A DNA stretch of 64,000 nucleotides from Rhodobiaceae bacterium (GTDB lineage: Bacteria; Pseudomonadota; Alphaproteobacteria; Parvibaculales; Parvibaculaceae): positions 3,708,001-3,772,000 of the forward strand of contig CP030277.1 of assembly GCA_003330885.1 (NCBI GenBank). The letters run 5' to 3'. Under the pieces are notes generated by a model. The model saw only the letters and a program-made list of their open reading frames with translations. It was not told the origin of the DNA and searched no databases. Both the position numbers and the translations under genes were made by a program. Shown here piece by piece: positions 48,176-56,391 of this stretch (within the stretch, counting starts at the first letter, position 1; the number at the start of each line of letters is the position of its first letter).

Positions 48176-50122
48176 CTACTGCCGATCAGACAGGCCTCGG
48201 CGCGCGCGCGCCGCATAGGCGGGCATTTGAGCGCTGACACCGTGAACTGTCTTTTCCCAATAATGGGGGCTGGCAAAAAGCTGATAGAGCGCCTTGTAGG
48301 CGCCGGTTGAGATGAGCAGCCAGTATATCGGCATCGTATACACATGCCAGCCGAGCCCGGTGAGCCCACGTGCTTGCGCACCAACAAGCCCTGCGATTAT
48401 CGCTGCACCAAAGCCAACAAAGAGAACACTCAAATTGAGCAACCCCAAGACCATGGGGCCGATACCTTCTATGGGTGTGAAGCCGTTCACAAGCATCCAT
48501 AAGAGCAAAAAGTAAAACAATGGATGAGCAAGGGCAGACAACAAGAAGCCGCCCGTGACAATCTGGAGAACGACAAAACCGGCGGGCCCAAGGGCCGTAT
48601 ATGTTTGAAGCGGTTTACGCATCCGAACAATGTAGGTTTGCATCCATCCTTTCAGCCACCGGGATCGTTGACGTACCCAATTGGGCAAAAGACAGTTTGC
48701 CTCTTCGAGGGTTGCCGTTGAAATGACGCCGGTCTTGTAGCCATGTTCGCAAAGCCGGAAGCCCAGATCCGCGTCTTCGGTGACATTGTAAGGGTCCCAG
48801 GCACCGGCCTTCTTCAAGATGTAAGTGCGAAAATGGGTAGAGGTTCCCCCGAGCGGGAATGGGAGGCCAAATCGCGCAAGAACCGGGAGAAGGAGATCGA
48901 ACAGAGAGGCATACTCAATTGCAAAGTGCCGCGTGAGCCAGTTCTCATCCCAATTGTAGTAGGCAAGGGGGGCTTGCACGCATGCCAGACTGAGACCTCC
49001 AGATTTAAACGCCTGCACTGCTTCGCGCAGCTGCGCAGGCCCCGGAATATCTTCAGCGTCATAGACAACCAGGAACTCTCCACGGGCAAATGCAAGTGCG
49101 TAGTTGCAGGCTTTTGGTTTCGTGAGCGGATGAGATGTTGGAACAAGAATCAATTCAACATTTCCAGGAAGCTTCAGATTGCGCGCTGCATCGATCGTTC
49201 CCTGATCGGTTTCTTCCAACACAAGTTTGATGTCGAGCTTGGCAAGCGGATAGTCGAGCTTTTGGATGGCATCCATCAATATGGGAAGAACATCTGCTTC
49301 TTGCAGCAGGGGAACCATAATTGTGTAGAGGGGGAGATCCCGATCACTTATGCGTTCAACAGTCGTCGCATCCTCGGGAACGAATTGTCGGCCGATATTC
49401 GCAGAGAGAAGCCTTAAAGACGCTAATGATATGAAGGCAGCAATCGTTACGACGTTGAGCGTCAGCAGGACCCAGCTGGGAAAAAGGTAGGTGCAAGCGA
49501 GCAGCATACAAAGGCCAAACAGGCAGACTGTCTTTGCTCTTTTGGACAAGAGCTGTCGCGCCGATGCGTCGGGCTGATCTGCCAGGAGCGCAAGCTGGGC
49601 TCGTTGGGTCAACGCGCCACCGAAGGTGGACCGGATTGTTTGCAGAATATCGAGGGGTGCTGTCTGGAGCAGCAAAAAGGGGGCTGCCGTTTTTTCTTCC
49701 AACGCTGCTGCCGCTTTTTCCAGATCCACTGCGACGTAGGTTGGTGTGATCCCGTCAGTCTTCCAGGGAAGGCATTGGTGTTGCAAATAGAAGGTGATGT
49801 CTTCCGTGACGAGTAACTGCTTGTCTGGTGGGCTGAGAAGCAGGTTGATGAAGCGGATACCTCGCTGCTCGGCGAGTGCCCGATAGACATCAAAGGCACG
49901 CGCGTCTCCGTGGCCGATCAGTTCTTCACCGAGGCGCACACCGGATTGTTCTTGCCTGTCGCGCGCTTGGGCAAGCTCCACCGGTGACACTGCATCCTGC
50001 TCCAAAAGGAGAGTGCCGAGTTGGGGTCGTTTGAGAGCAAAAGCCGGTGCTGCCTCGTCAAACCCACGCAAATGCGCATGAAAATCTGCGCCGTCACCCG
50101 GTGTCTTTTTTTCCTCCCTCAT
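48176..50122 (-). CDS. Family 2 glycosyltransferase with N-terminal MshEN (c-di-GMP-binding type) domain
   Basis: A 648-residue inner-membrane protein. Residues 34-57 and 63-86 are two 24-residue MshEN motifs, (R/Q)LGxxL...A...Q and RLGxxL...ALAEQ, separated by exactly five residues. After further soluble sequence come two membrane helices (about 195-240), then the BcsA-like GT2 domain with DAED (about 356), TEDADLG (about 449) and QRSRW (about 485), and about four C-terminal helices. MshEN motifs bind cyclic di-GMP in MshE and NfrB, so allosteric control of polysaccharide synthesis is inferred; the polymer is unknown. There is no PilZ domain. The gene is downstream-adjacent, on the same strand, to two receivers and divergent from a solute-binding protein. 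Confidence 0.9.
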   Translation of the reverse strand: MREEKKTPGDGADFHAHLRGFDEAAPAFALKRPQLGTLLLEQDAVSPVELAQARDRQEQSGVRLGEELIGHGDARAFDVYRALAEQRGIRFINLLLSPPDKQLLVTEDITFYLQHQCLPWKTDGITPTYVAVDLEKAAAALEEKTAAPFLLLQTAPLDILQTIRSTFGGALTQRAQLALLADQPDASARQLLSKRAKTVCLFGLCMLLACTYLFPSWVLLTLNVVTIAAFISLASLRLLSANIGRQFVPEDATTVERISDRDLPLYTIMVPLLQEADVLPILMDAIQKLDYPLAKLDIKLVLEETDQGTIDAARNLKLPGNVELILVPTSHPLTKPKACNYALAFARGEFLVVYDAEDIPGPAQLREAVQAFKSGGLSLACVQAPLAYYNWDENWLTRHFAIEYASLFDLLLPVLARFGLPFPLGGTSTHFRTYILKKAGAWDPYNVTEDADLGFRLCEHGYKTGVISTATLEEANCLLPNWVRQRSRWLKGWMQTYIVRMRKPLQTYTALGPAGFVVLQIVTGGFLLSALAHPLFYFLLLWMLVNGFTPIEGIGPMVLGLLNLSVLFVGFGAAIIAGLVGAQARGLTGLGWHVYTMPIYWLLISTGAYKALYQLFASPHYWEKTVHGVSAQMPAYAARARRGLSDRQ

Positions 50123-50161
50123 TCAGACCGACCCCCTTGAACTGAACGGAAGAGTTCATGG

Positions 50162-50178
50162 TAAAATGACTGTTAACC
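50162..50178 (+). promoter_or_regulatory. CtrA-like box in the glycosyltransferase/solute-binding protein divergent promoter
   Basis: TAAA, seven bases (ATGACTG) and TTAACC (50162-50178), one mismatch from the CtrA consensus. It lies 40 bases before the glycosyltransferase start and about 130 before the divergent gene. Confidence 0.4.
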
Positions 50179-50309
50179 ATTGCAATACAAGGGTTTAGAT
50201 AGGTTGATGTGCGTATGCACTCTTAGGTTGAGCCTTTGCCATTAACGCTGCGCCTGAATTGATTGGAAGTTCACTGGACCGGAAGGAGAGCCTTCGGCAT
50301 TCTCCGCCG

Positions 50310-51482
50310 ATGCGCTGGCTTCTTCTCATAAACCTACTGGCAGTTGTGCTTTTAAGCGGCGCAGTTGCGATCGTGATCGAAGGCACACCTGTGGGAACCG
50401 GGCCTCACAGCACGCCCGCCGAAGCATCGGGTGACATCAACCATGGGGTCGAAAGCGTTCAAGAGAGAGCGAGCGCAGACGAATCCATCACTGCTTCGCA
50501 GAATGACGTCTTGCGACCGGCAGACTTAACGAACAGTCCAACTGCCATCAGTGAGCCTGAAACGCATGAGGTGGAAGTACCCACCTACGTAGAGGACGAT
50601 CACGGTGAGCCGACCGCGCTCGATGGTGACGTCGGCCTTGTCGCTGCGCCTGACGCGCCAATCCCACTTCCTGCCCCAAGAACAATAGAAACGGAAACCG
50701 TTGCAGTTGAACCAACCGCGATAGAACCAGCCGCGGTTGAAGAGCCCGCCCTCGCAGAGACCGCCGATGAACAGGACGCAGGTGAGACTCTCGCCCCGCT
50801 TGTAGTTGCGACGGAAGGTGCCTTTGCACCTTTCAACTATGTAGATGGTGGGGGGAAGCCTACGGGTTTTGATATTGATGTCGCAAAGGAATTGTGCCGC
50901 CGCCTTGAAAGGCAGTGTGTCTTTGAAGTGAGACCCTGGTCCGACTTGATGCCATCGCTCCGAGGTGGAGACATTGATCTCATCGCTGCCTCCATGCAGA
51001 TACCCTCAACCAAACCTCAGGGCGTCCTGTTCACCAATCCCTATTACGGGTCGCGGGGCCGATTTGTGACGTCAAAAGGAGCGGGTATTGCTGGGCCGGG
51101 TCTTTTGCGGGTTGCGGGCTCCCAGATTGCCGTGCAAGAGGGAAGCGTTCATGAGGCCTACCTCCAGAATCAATATGCCGAGGTCAGCCTTGTGAAGACG
51201 CGTTCCTTGTCAGAAGCGTTGCAGCATGTTGCAGAAGGAAAGGTGGAAGCCGCCTTTGGGGACAATGCAGCAATGCTGAGATGGATTAAGGAGGAGGGCT
51301 GCTGCACAACTCTGGGCAACCCGATCACCGATGGAACGTTCTTTGGTGAGGGGATAGGTCTCGTTGTCCAAGAAGACGAGAGGGGCCTGGTCGACGCGCT
51401 CAACGCGCAGCTTCAAGAGATGCTTGAAGATGGGACAAGTGCGAGGCTGTCCGATCGCTATTTCAGCGGGTCGATTTTCTAG
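50310..51482 (+). CDS. Membrane-tethered solute-binding protein (SBP_bac_3 type)
   Basis: A 390-residue protein. One N-terminal hydrophobic helix (about residues 4-24, WLLLINLLAVVLLSGAVAIV) without a clear cleavage site is followed by an acidic, Ala/Pro/Glu-rich linker of about 140 residues, probably disordered. The C-terminal about 225 residues are a family 3 periplasmic binding domain: VVATEGAFAPFNYVDGGGKPTGFDIDVAK split by the strand pattern, WSDLMPSLRGGDIDLIAASM, and YYGSRGRFV. No transporter genes are adjacent, so it may be a sensor or non-transport lectin-like receptor. The ATG at 50310 is chosen on signal position; its ribosome site is weak, and a TTG 51 bases upstream is the alternative. 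Confidence 0.78.
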   Translation: MRWLLLINLLAVVLLSGAVAIVIEGTPVGTGPHSTPAEASGDINHGVESVQERASADESITASQNDVLRPADLTNSPTAISEPETHEVEVPTYVEDDHGEPTALDGDVGLVAAPDAPIPLPAPRTIETETVAVEPTAIEPAAVEEPALAETADEQDAGETLAPLVVATEGAFAPFNYVDGGGKPTGFDIDVAKELCRRLERQCVFEVRPWSDLMPSLRGGDIDLIAASMQIPSTKPQGVLFTNPYYGSRGRFVTSKGAGIAGPGLLRVAGSQIAVQEGSVHEAYLQNQYAEVSLVKTRSLSEALQHVAEGKVEAAFGDNAAMLRWIKEEGCCTTLGNPITDGTFFGEGIGLVVQEDERGLVDALNAQLQEMLEDGTSARLSDRYFSGSIF

Positions 51483-51487
51483 AGCGC

Positions 51488-52012
51488 TTAGCTGTTCTTC
51501 ATCAATTCGCGCGGCTTGCCGTAAAACACCACCTGGCCGGTACCTTCTTTGATGTCTGTCCACTTATCTACATCAAACTGAAAAACTGCCAGCGCCCCGG
51601 TGGGGTAATGATCCGCCATACGCGCCGACATATCCTTGCTGCCCTCATCCGCCAGCGCAACGGCAAGCATCTCCAGACCGGGATTGTGTGCCACGATGAG
51701 AACCGTTTCGTTTGTATCGTCGAGCCGGTGCACCGCATCCAACAATGTGCCTGGCATCGCCATATAGAGATCGTCACGATACTCAATAGCGCACCTGTCT
51801 TGCAGTGTTTCGGCAAGCGGCTTGATCGTCGAGCGGGCGCGAACGGCCGTTGAACACAAAGCGTGATCAGGCGTCCATCCCTTATCGACAATAAACCCTG
51901 CGAGAAATGCGGCGGATTTTACACCGCGCCCATTGAGCGTGCGTTGGGAATCCTCGGTTTCCGGCTGGTTCCAGTCAGACTTAGCATGGCGCATTAGACA
52001 GAGACGTTTCAT
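51488..52012 (-). CDS. SixA-like histidine phosphatase
   Basis: A 174-residue histidine-phosphatase-family protein. The N-terminal RH motif is in CLMRHAKSDWNQP (His8-9 region), the second catalytic His is in VLIVAHNPGLEM and the phosphate-binding Arg in ALCSTAVRARSTIKPL. The RHAKS form is that of phosphohistidine phosphatases SixA. It would dephosphorylate phosphohistidine on signalling proteins, but substrates are not visible. It is translationally coupled, through a 4-base overlap, with the sterol desaturase-like gene. Confidence 0.88.
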   Translation of the reverse strand: MKRLCLMRHAKSDWNQPETEDSQRTLNGRGVKSAAFLAGFIVDKGWTPDHALCSTAVRARSTIKPLAETLQDRCAIEYRDDLYMAMPGTLLDAVHRLDDTNETVLIVAHNPGLEMLAVALADEGSKDMSARMADHYPTGALAVFQFDVDKWTDIKEGTGQVVFYGKPRELMKNS

Positions 52013-52830
52013 GACCCGTCTTTCCCATGCAACGGCCGGAAAGGCAAGCCCAGGCTCCAGGTGACCCGCGTCGGACCCTCATCGCGGAATTCCTTAAGCC
52101 CTATTTCCATTTCAAGATGACCCAACTCGGGGGTTTCACGGTAGGTGCGAAAAAGGCGGTCCCAGATGGAGAAGTTGAAACCGAAATTGCTGTCAGTTTC
52201 CTGTTGGATAACTGAGTGGTGCACCCGGTGCATGTCCGGTGTGACAAAAACCTGCCGAATGAGACGGTCAACCCAACCTGAAAGCCGCACATTTCCATGA
52301 TTGAACAGGGAGGTCGCGTTCAGGACGATCTCGAAGACCATGACAGCCACCGCAGGCGCGCCGAGCAGGATGACCGCGCTGATTTTGATCCCCATACTCA
52401 GAAGAATTTCGATCGGATGAAAACGGATGCCCGTGGACGTATCGATGTCAGGGTCCGCGTGGTGTACCTGGTGCAGCCGCCAAAAGACCGGGACGTGATG
52501 AAACAGCACATGCTGCGCATAGATCAGCAGATCAAGCAGAACAAATGCCAGGACGCAGGAGAGCAGGAAAGGCAGGTCCAGAAAGTTGAGCAACCCAATG
52601 GATTGGCCGTCTGCCCATGCTGCGGCGCCTACGGCCAACACCGGGACGAGAACACGCAGCATCAGACCGTTTACAATGCTTAGGCCAAGATTTGTGGACC
52701 AGCGCCTTAGCTTGGAGAAGGTGGGCGGGCGCTTAGGGGCAAGATATTCCCAAGCTCCCATAATGCCCAGGACACCCAGGAAAACACTCAGGCGAAGCGT
52801 TGGTTCAACGCTTAGAAGAGCTTCCTCCAT
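52009..52830 (-). CDS. Sterol desaturase / fatty acid hydroxylase superfamily protein
   Basis: A 273-residue membrane protein with about four helices and the eight-His di-iron signature: HVLFHHVPVFWRLHQVHHAD (about residues 107-126), then HPIE, NHGNV and HRVHHSV (about 205-211). It would hydroxylate or desaturate a lipid using O2; the family includes carotenoid and fatty acid hydroxylases. The protein begins with a hydrophobic segment, without a cleavable signal. It is first in a minus-strand operon with the SixA-like gene; a TerB-like gene is 42 bases upstream. Confidence 0.9.
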   Translation of the reverse strand: MEEALLSVEPTLRLSVFLGVLGIMGAWEYLAPKRPPTFSKLRRWSTNLGLSIVNGLMLRVLVPVLAVGAAAWADGQSIGLLNFLDLPFLLSCVLAFVLLDLLIYAQHVLFHHVPVFWRLHQVHHADPDIDTSTGIRFHPIEILLSMGIKISAVILLGAPAVAVMVFEIVLNATSLFNHGNVRLSGWVDRLIRQVFVTPDMHRVHHSVIQQETDSNFGFNFSIWDRLFRTYRETPELGHLEMEIGLKEFRDEGPTRVTWSLGLPFRPLHGKDGS

Positions 52831-52872
52831 CGCCTGTCCCCGGATTGTTGATCGCTGCTGTCGGTTTGAGTC

Positions 52873-53286
52873 TTAGAGTGTCGCGTGACGTGCCCGGGCG
52901 CCGCGTTCGATGGCTGCCGCGGAGAGTTTTTCAATACCGAGCGTATCGCGAAGGATCTGAAGCAGGCGAAGTTCTTCCTGCCCAACAGCCAGATCAGCCG
53001 CAGCAACATCTACCGCCAGTGCATATGCTGTTTCGTACATATGAGGCGGCAGCGCGTCGCGGGCGAGCCCGAACACCGCATCAAGCCCACCATCTTCTGC
53101 CAGGATTGCAGCGCATTCCTCGGCAACTCCCAGGAGACGGTCCGCGTTGAAGTCCTTAAAGACAGGCAGGTTTGTGACGATATTGCCGATCTTCCGTGTT
53201 TCATTGTCACTGATAGCAGCATCAACGGCGGACATCGTGACCATGACGTAGATGAGAGCGGTATGGGGGTTAATCGTCTGCGACAT
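52873..53286 (-). CDS. TerB-like tellurite-resistance family protein
   Basis: A 137-residue helical protein. AVDAAISDNETRKIGNIVTN and the later ALAVDVAAADLAVGQEELRL (about residues 88-107) are the metal-binding helix pairs of the TerB/DjlA-type domain, with conserved Asp and Glu. The family is linked to tellurite tolerance and membrane stress, with no clear mechanism. No other ter genes are present. It starts ATG 53286, with a hairpin repeat upstream, and may be transcribed with the next two genes. Confidence 0.82.
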   Translation of the reverse strand: MSQTINPHTALIYVMVTMSAVDAAISDNETRKIGNIVTNLPVFKDFNADRLLGVAEECAAILAEDGGLDAVFGLARDALPPHMYETAYALAVDVAAADLAVGQEELRLLQILRDTLGIEKLSAAAIERGARARHATL

Positions 53287-53353
53287 AAAACTAGCCTATT
53301 TCTGGAATACGCCGCGCCTGAGACGGCATGCGGTCAAGGACCCGCAACTTAGA

Positions 53354-53397
53354 GCATTTTCAGCAAAAGTTGCGAGACTTTTGTGGTTCGAAAATGC
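53354..53397 (+). repeat. Dispersed two-stem hairpin repeat, copy 4
   Basis: Outer stem GCATTTTC (53354-53361) and GAAAATGC (53390-53397); inner stem CAAAAGT (53364-53370) and ACTTTTG (53377-53383), trailer GCGAC. Both stems are perfect. It lies between the TerB-like gene and the DinG-like helicase, about 70 bases upstream of the former and 70 bases past the stop of the latter. Confidence 0.82.
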
Positions 53398-53464
53398 GAC
53401 CAAATAGCGGGTAAATCTCCCAAGCGGAGAGCAGAAGAGCAAGGCCTGCGAACACCCCGGATAA

Positions 53465-56353
53465 TCAGGGTTCTGTGAGGAACTTCCGCATTTCAACGAT
53501 TGTTTCAGCAAGACTGAGACGCTCAATAGGCGTTTCTGGTGGAAATGCGCTCGTGAGCCGCGTTGGCAAACGGTTGTCGAGCAGCACGAAGACCCCTTTA
53601 TCCGTCGCCGTTCGCACCAACCGCCCAAACGCCTGCTGTAGGCGCAGCCGGGTAATCATGTCGGTATAGCGACCGCCGCCAAAGGCCGCCCGGCGCGCCT
53701 TATAAAGAATATCGGGGCGGGGCCAGGGCGTGCGGTCGAGCACGATGAGCCGCAGCGAGGCACCCGGCACATCGACCCCGTCGCGAACCGCGTCAGTTCC
53801 CAGCAGGCAAGATTTCTCTTCCGCCCGAAAAATATCGACCAGCGTGCCAGTGTCGATCGCGTCAATATGCTGCGCATAAAGTGGCAGGCCCGCCGTTTCC
53901 AGAGGTTCCACGAGCTTGCTGTAAACAGCCCGCAACCGATTGACCGCAGTGAACAGGCCAAGCCCACCGCCGCCAGCGTTCAAAAAGAGATCCCGATAGG
54001 CGCGGGCAACCTGGTCGGCACTATCGCGGGCAACATCCTGCACCACAAAAATGCGCGATTGCGCTGCATAGTCGAAAGGCGAGGTGAAGTGAGCGCGTTC
54101 CACAGGGGTGGGGAGGTGCGTTGCGCCGGTCCTGACTTCTGCCGTTTGCCAGCCATCATCTGAATCATCGTCCGGTGATGTTCGGTCTCTGAGTGTCGCA
54201 GACGTGATAAGGCCACCGTGCAGAGGTTGCAGCACGGCCTCGGCAAAAGGCTCGCTTGGGTCTACCCAATGTCGATGCAGCCCAACGTCAAAATCTGTCC
54301 CACCGATACGCTCAATTGAGAGCCAATCGACAAACGCTTCTTTGGGATCGCTCATCAGGTCTGAGAGCATCATGCGCCACGCAGGGAGTGTCGCCCGGCC
54401 GCGACGGTCAAGACCCCGAATAGCGGCATCCATCCGCGTTTTAGTTGATGTGTCGAGCGTCTCGTTATGCGCATCCATCAGACGCCGCAGACAATCTGAA
54501 AGGGAGCTGAAAGAGCGACCGAGCTTCGCTAGGGCAACATCAAGATTAGCAGCCGCCTCGCTCAGCTCTTCATTTGCCGGACGGAGATCAGATTCAAGCG
54601 AGTAGGGACTGTCGGGATAATCAGATCGCGCCAGCACAACATGCCGGACAGCGGTTAAAAAGCCCTCCGCGGGACCTTTGCTGGCATCGGATCCCAGGCG
54701 CGCAAGCCACCCAGGGGAGGGGAGTGCCGCCGCCGCCCGTGTCGCCGCATCTAGCAAACCTTCGCCCTCTTCATCACCGGCCAGGAGGTCACTTGCCCGA
54801 TCTTGCAGACCGCGACTGCGCCTGCGGCGTCCATCTTCTGGACCTCTCGTCCATCGTCTGAGCTCTGACATTTCCCGTCCGCTCAGGAAGGAAGAAAAGG
54901 CGCTGTCCGCCGCATCAAAAAGATGATGTCCCTCGTCAAAAACAATATGACGCCGGGCATACAGGTTCATGGGCTCGTCATCCTCAGCCCCACCAGCAGT
55001 TTCGCCGCTTGGTGGTTCTGAGTCGGGACGTGCAAGCGTGTGATCTAGGGCTGCCTGGATCATGATGAGCGCATGGTTTGCGACCACTATTTGCGCGCGC
55101 CGCGCCTTGCGAACTGCCTTTTCGATAAAGCACTTCTTGTAGTGGGCACAGGCTGAATAGGAGCATTCGCCCCGTCGATCTGTGAGGCCAGCTGCAACGC
55201 TTTCTGCGCCCATCGCACCTGGCAGCCAGGCTGGGAAATCGCCGCCAACCATGTCCCCGTCGCGGCTATAGCGCGCCCACCGCGCCATGAGAATGGCTGC
55301 GGTCCCTTGCGTGCCGGTCAGCAGTCCGCCAGCAGTTTCTTCGAGGTTGAGCAGGCAGAGATAGTTCTCACGTCCTTTTCGGATGACGCTTTTTTCTTCC
55401 TTCTCCTTTGGGTCGGGGAAAAGGCGGGTGAGTTCCTGATCAAGCTGTCGTTGAAGGTTTTTAGTGTAGGTCGAGAGCCAGACAGTGCCGTCATTCTGTT
55501 CAGCCCAAAGGCTCGCCGGTGCGATATATCCTAGCGTTTTGCCTGTTCCTGTGCCGGCTTCTGCCAACAGCAATTGTGGCGCACCCGCCGTTTCCCGCGG
55601 GAGAAACGCCTTGGCGGCGGTGGCGGTGTAGGCAGCCTGTTGTTCCCGTTCTTCCGCATCGGCACCGGTTAAGCGCTGAAGTCTCTCTCGCGCAGCATCC
55701 GGGTCCACGGGCAGGGCACCGGGCGGCGGCGGTGGCGGTTGATCTTCCCATTCCTCAAGGTGTGACCAAATGTCGAGCCGGGCCCGTGCAGCAGCGACTG
55801 AGTTTGGCGCGAGATCACCAAGGGCGCTGGTAACCAAAGGCGCCCATGGCCAGCCGGTATCCATCAGGGCTTTTGCCATGCGGACCGTTTCTTCCCGGTC
55901 CGGGTAGGCTGGGTTTTGCAGCTCGCTGAGGAGCGCTTTGGTAATGAGGTGGAGCGTGAGCGCTGCTTCTTCCGTATTGGCGGGCGCATCAAGCCCTACC
56001 TGGTAAGCAAGTCCTGCTGGCGTGGGGACGCAGAATTGGGCCGGGCGAACAAAAGCAAAGAGTTCCAGGACGTCATAGAGGCCGGGGTAAAGGCTCTTGC
56101 CAGTTGCAGCGCCCCGGCGTCCAGCAGCCCCTGCCGCGCGTCTCGCGGTAAACCGCCGATGGCAGAGGAGAAGAGGCTGTTCTGCCAGCGCAGCAATTGC
56201 CTCTTCGGCGTTCCATTCAACAACTTCCCCGTCATCAGACACACCGATGGCGCCACCGCCGGGCAGGGGCACGGCGGCAATGAGCGTCGCGGACGCATCG
56301 TCTTCGCCGGAAGCGTTGGGGGCGGAAGAATCGGGGGCGGAAAAATCAGACAT
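53465..56353 (-). CDS. ATP-dependent DNA helicase, DinG/XPD-like
   Basis: A 962-residue superfamily 2 helicase, longer than E. coli DinG because of an N-terminal about 250-residue region of its own. Walker A GTGTGKT (about residue 268), an Fe-S region with Cys in NYLCLLN, then CSYSACAHYKKC (about 395-410), Walker B/DEAH-type DEGHH (about 471), and C-terminal motifs VRDGVDVPGASLRLIVLDR and QAFGRLVRT. DinG proteins unwind DNA and R-loops during replication or damage. The terminal helicase motifs are intact. The start ATG 56353 leaves a Ser/Ala-rich acidic N-terminus. Confidence 0.9.
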   Translation of the reverse strand: MSDFSAPDSSAPNASGEDDASATLIAAVPLPGGGAIGVSDDGEVVEWNAEEAIAALAEQPLLLCHRRFTARRAAGAAGRRGAATGKSLYPGLYDVLELFAFVRPAQFCVPTPAGLAYQVGLDAPANTEEAALTLHLITKALLSELQNPAYPDREETVRMAKALMDTGWPWAPLVTSALGDLAPNSVAAARARLDIWSHLEEWEDQPPPPPPGALPVDPDAARERLQRLTGADAEEREQQAAYTATAAKAFLPRETAGAPQLLLAEAGTGTGKTLGYIAPASLWAEQNDGTVWLSTYTKNLQRQLDQELTRLFPDPKEKEEKSVIRKGRENYLCLLNLEETAGGLLTGTQGTAAILMARWARYSRDGDMVGGDFPAWLPGAMGAESVAAGLTDRRGECSYSACAHYKKCFIEKAVRKARRAQIVVANHALIMIQAALDHTLARPDSEPPSGETAGGAEDDEPMNLYARRHIVFDEGHHLFDAADSAFSSFLSGREMSELRRWTRGPEDGRRRRSRGLQDRASDLLAGDEEGEGLLDAATRAAAALPSPGWLARLGSDASKGPAEGFLTAVRHVVLARSDYPDSPYSLESDLRPANEELSEAAANLDVALAKLGRSFSSLSDCLRRLMDAHNETLDTSTKTRMDAAIRGLDRRGRATLPAWRMMLSDLMSDPKEAFVDWLSIERIGGTDFDVGLHRHWVDPSEPFAEAVLQPLHGGLITSATLRDRTSPDDDSDDGWQTAEVRTGATHLPTPVERAHFTSPFDYAAQSRIFVVQDVARDSADQVARAYRDLFLNAGGGGLGLFTAVNRLRAVYSKLVEPLETAGLPLYAQHIDAIDTGTLVDIFRAEEKSCLLGTDAVRDGVDVPGASLRLIVLDRTPWPRPDILYKARRAAFGGGRYTDMITRLRLQQAFGRLVRTATDKGVFVLLDNRLPTRLTSAFPPETPIERLSLAETIVEMRKFLTEP

Positions 56354-56391
56354 CCGCCGCAGTATAGCGGAGCAACGAGCAGGGTTGAGTT

